A stretch of DNA of 64,000 bases from a candidate division WOR-3 bacterium (GTDB taxonomy: Bacteria > Hydrothermota > Tepidihabitantia > SM23-42 > JAOAFX01): contig JBDRVV010000002.1 in NCBI GenBank assembly GCA_039802005.1, positions 1 through 64,000 on the forward strand. The letters are read 5' to 3'. A program made the position numbers and the translations under genes. Below are positions 63,098 to 64,000 of the stretch, piece by piece; within the stretch, counting starts at the first letter, position 1; each line of letters starts with the position of its first letter. Under the pieces are notes generated by a model. That model did no database searches, was not told the DNA's origin, and saw nothing but the letters and a program-made list of their open reading frames with translations.

Positions 63098-64000
63098 GTG
63101 AATAAAAGAAAAGATAAAGTGGCTTATCTATTTCTGCTACCTGCATTACTAATAATTTGTATTTTCAGGTTTTATCCGATAATCCAGGCTATCGGTATGA
63201 GCTTATATAACTGGTCTATCGCGGGGCCACTGAAGTTCATATGGTTCAAAAATTATTACAAACTTTTCATAGATCCAAAATTTTATCAATCACTCATAAA
63301 TACCTTCTGGTATGTTTTAGGGGTGGTCCCGCTAACAATTATTCTCTCTATAGTTATTGCGTATCTTCTGAATCAAAAAATTAAAGGACAGGGAATATAC
63401 AGGACGCTCTATTATCTACCGGTTGTTACATCCATCGTTGCAATAAGTGTGGTCTGGCGCTGGATATTTAATCCCGACCGTGGAATATTGAATGCATTAT
63501 TCAACTTGCTCGGTATCGCAGGTGTAAAATGGCTGAATGATTCAAGGGGAATTTTTGAAATAATCTTACATACTGACATTTCTGGTTTTTTTGCGGGACC
63601 TTCTATCGCACTCTGCTCATTAATGATAATGGCTATATGGCATAATATTGGATATTGTATCATTATCTGCCTTGCCGGACTTCAGAACATTCCTGCCCAG
63701 TATTATGAAGCGGCAAAAATAGATGGGGCAAGAGGTTGGGAGTTATTCTGGAATATCACAATTCCAATACTTTCACCAACAATATTTTATCTGCTGTTAA
63801 CGCAATCAATCATTGCTTTTAATACATTCACCCCGGTTTATGTAATGACACAACCACCGGGTGGACCACTGGGGACAACAAGCCTGGTTGTATATTATTT
63901 ATATGAACAATCCTTCAGGTTATGGAATCTTGGATATGCAAACGCCATTGCCTTTGTTGTCTTCGTTATTATCTTCGCCCTGACAAAACTCCAGCAAAAA
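63098..64000 (+). CDS. Sugar ABC transporter permease, MalF/UgpA type (cut by window end)
   Basis: 301 codons are in the window; the 3' end, if any remains, is outside. Start: GTG five bases after a TATCAT box. Six membrane segments are visible (e.g. VAYLFLLPALLIICIFRF, TFWYVLGVVPLTIILSIVIA, LVVYYLYEQSF region). The EAA loop that docks the ATPase reads YYEAAKIDGARGWELFWNITIP. Carbohydrate-uptake (CUT1) importers have a MalG-type second permease and a binding protein; these should follow outside the window. The sugar is unknown. Confidence 0.9.
   Translation, partial: MNKRKDKVAYLFLLPALLIICIFRFYPIIQAIGMSLYNWSIAGPLKFIWFKNYYKLFIDPKFYQSLINTFWYVLGVVPLTIILSIVIAYLLNQKIKGQGIYRTLYYLPVVTSIVAISVVWRWIFNPDRGILNALFNLLGIAGVKWLNDSRGIFEIILHTDISGFFAGPSIALCSLMIMAIWHNIGYCIIICLAGLQNIPAQYYEAAKIDGARGWELFWNITIPILSPTIFYLLLTQSIIAFNTFTPVYVMTQPPGGPLGTTSLVVYYLYEQSFRLWNLGYANAIAFVVFVIIFALTKLQQK

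Overview
The window looks like a piece of an AT-rich, double-membraned bacterium outside the Bacteroidota that carries a type IX secretion system (T9SS). The most likely source is a WOR-3/Stahlbacteria-like or related uncultured FCB-fringe lineage. The reasons are a SprA-type translocon, several proteins ending in T9SS type A sorting domains, a TonB-dependent receptor, an archaeal-type phosphoglycerate mutase, a GTP-type PEP carboxykinase and Nfn/Hyd-type soluble electron-transfer modules. This placement is inference from gene content; there is no rRNA or tRNA in the window.

Layout. 1-503: start of a TolC-like gene (cut by the window). 0.7-7.7 kb: five-gene minus-strand operon nuoE-nuoF-nuoG-nfnA-nfnB, a soluble flavin/iron-sulfur machine. 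7.7-11.6 kb: membrane-anchored transglutaminase-like protein plus an ABC transporter. 11.6-13.9 kb: ispH and plsC, then a divergent patatin. 13.9-27 kb: exported proteins (a sorting-domain protein interrupted by an in-frame TGA, a dicarboxylate/sulfate-type transporter, a propeller with sorting domain, a TonB receptor, a lipoprotein, an M1 peptidase) separated by repeat-rich spacers. 27-32.4 kb: propeller, large outer-membrane barrel, methyltransferase, queA. 32.5-38.5 kb: rtcB, tldD, tldE/pmbA, uvrC. 38.7-43.4 kb: pckG, purH, apgM. 43.5-51.3 kb: a SEC-C protein and four T9SS cargo proteins, one frameshifted, including S15-like and S8 peptidases. 51.4-53.7 kb: an unusual regulator joining transposase-like HTHs, TPRs and a SARP/BTAD end. 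53.7-63 kb: prenyl synthase, dxs, sprA, a glutaminyl-cyclase-like M28 protein and a ComEA-like protein. 63.1 kb to the end: a sugar ABC permease.

How it works together. sprA provides the outer-membrane exit for the six sorting-domain proteins seen here. A glutaminyl-cyclase homologue overlaps sprA, and six exported proteins have Gln right after a hydrophobic leader, which recalls the Bacteroidetes 'Q-rule'. Secreted and cell-surface peptidases (S8, S15, M1) with a TonB receptor suggest a polymer or peptide scavenger; pckG and apgM give gluconeogenic capacity.

Regulation. Promoters are unusually easy to read: TTGACA-like, 16-17 bp, TATAAT-like. In about a dozen genes the start codon lies only 5-10 bp after the -10 box with no Shine-Dalgarno, predicting leaderless or nearly leaderless mRNAs. 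Other genes have strong AGGAGG sites and real leaders. Spacers are filled with REP-like hairpins with GTAG/GGAG feet, a MITE-like element and short-word repeats, some of which have entered coding sequence.
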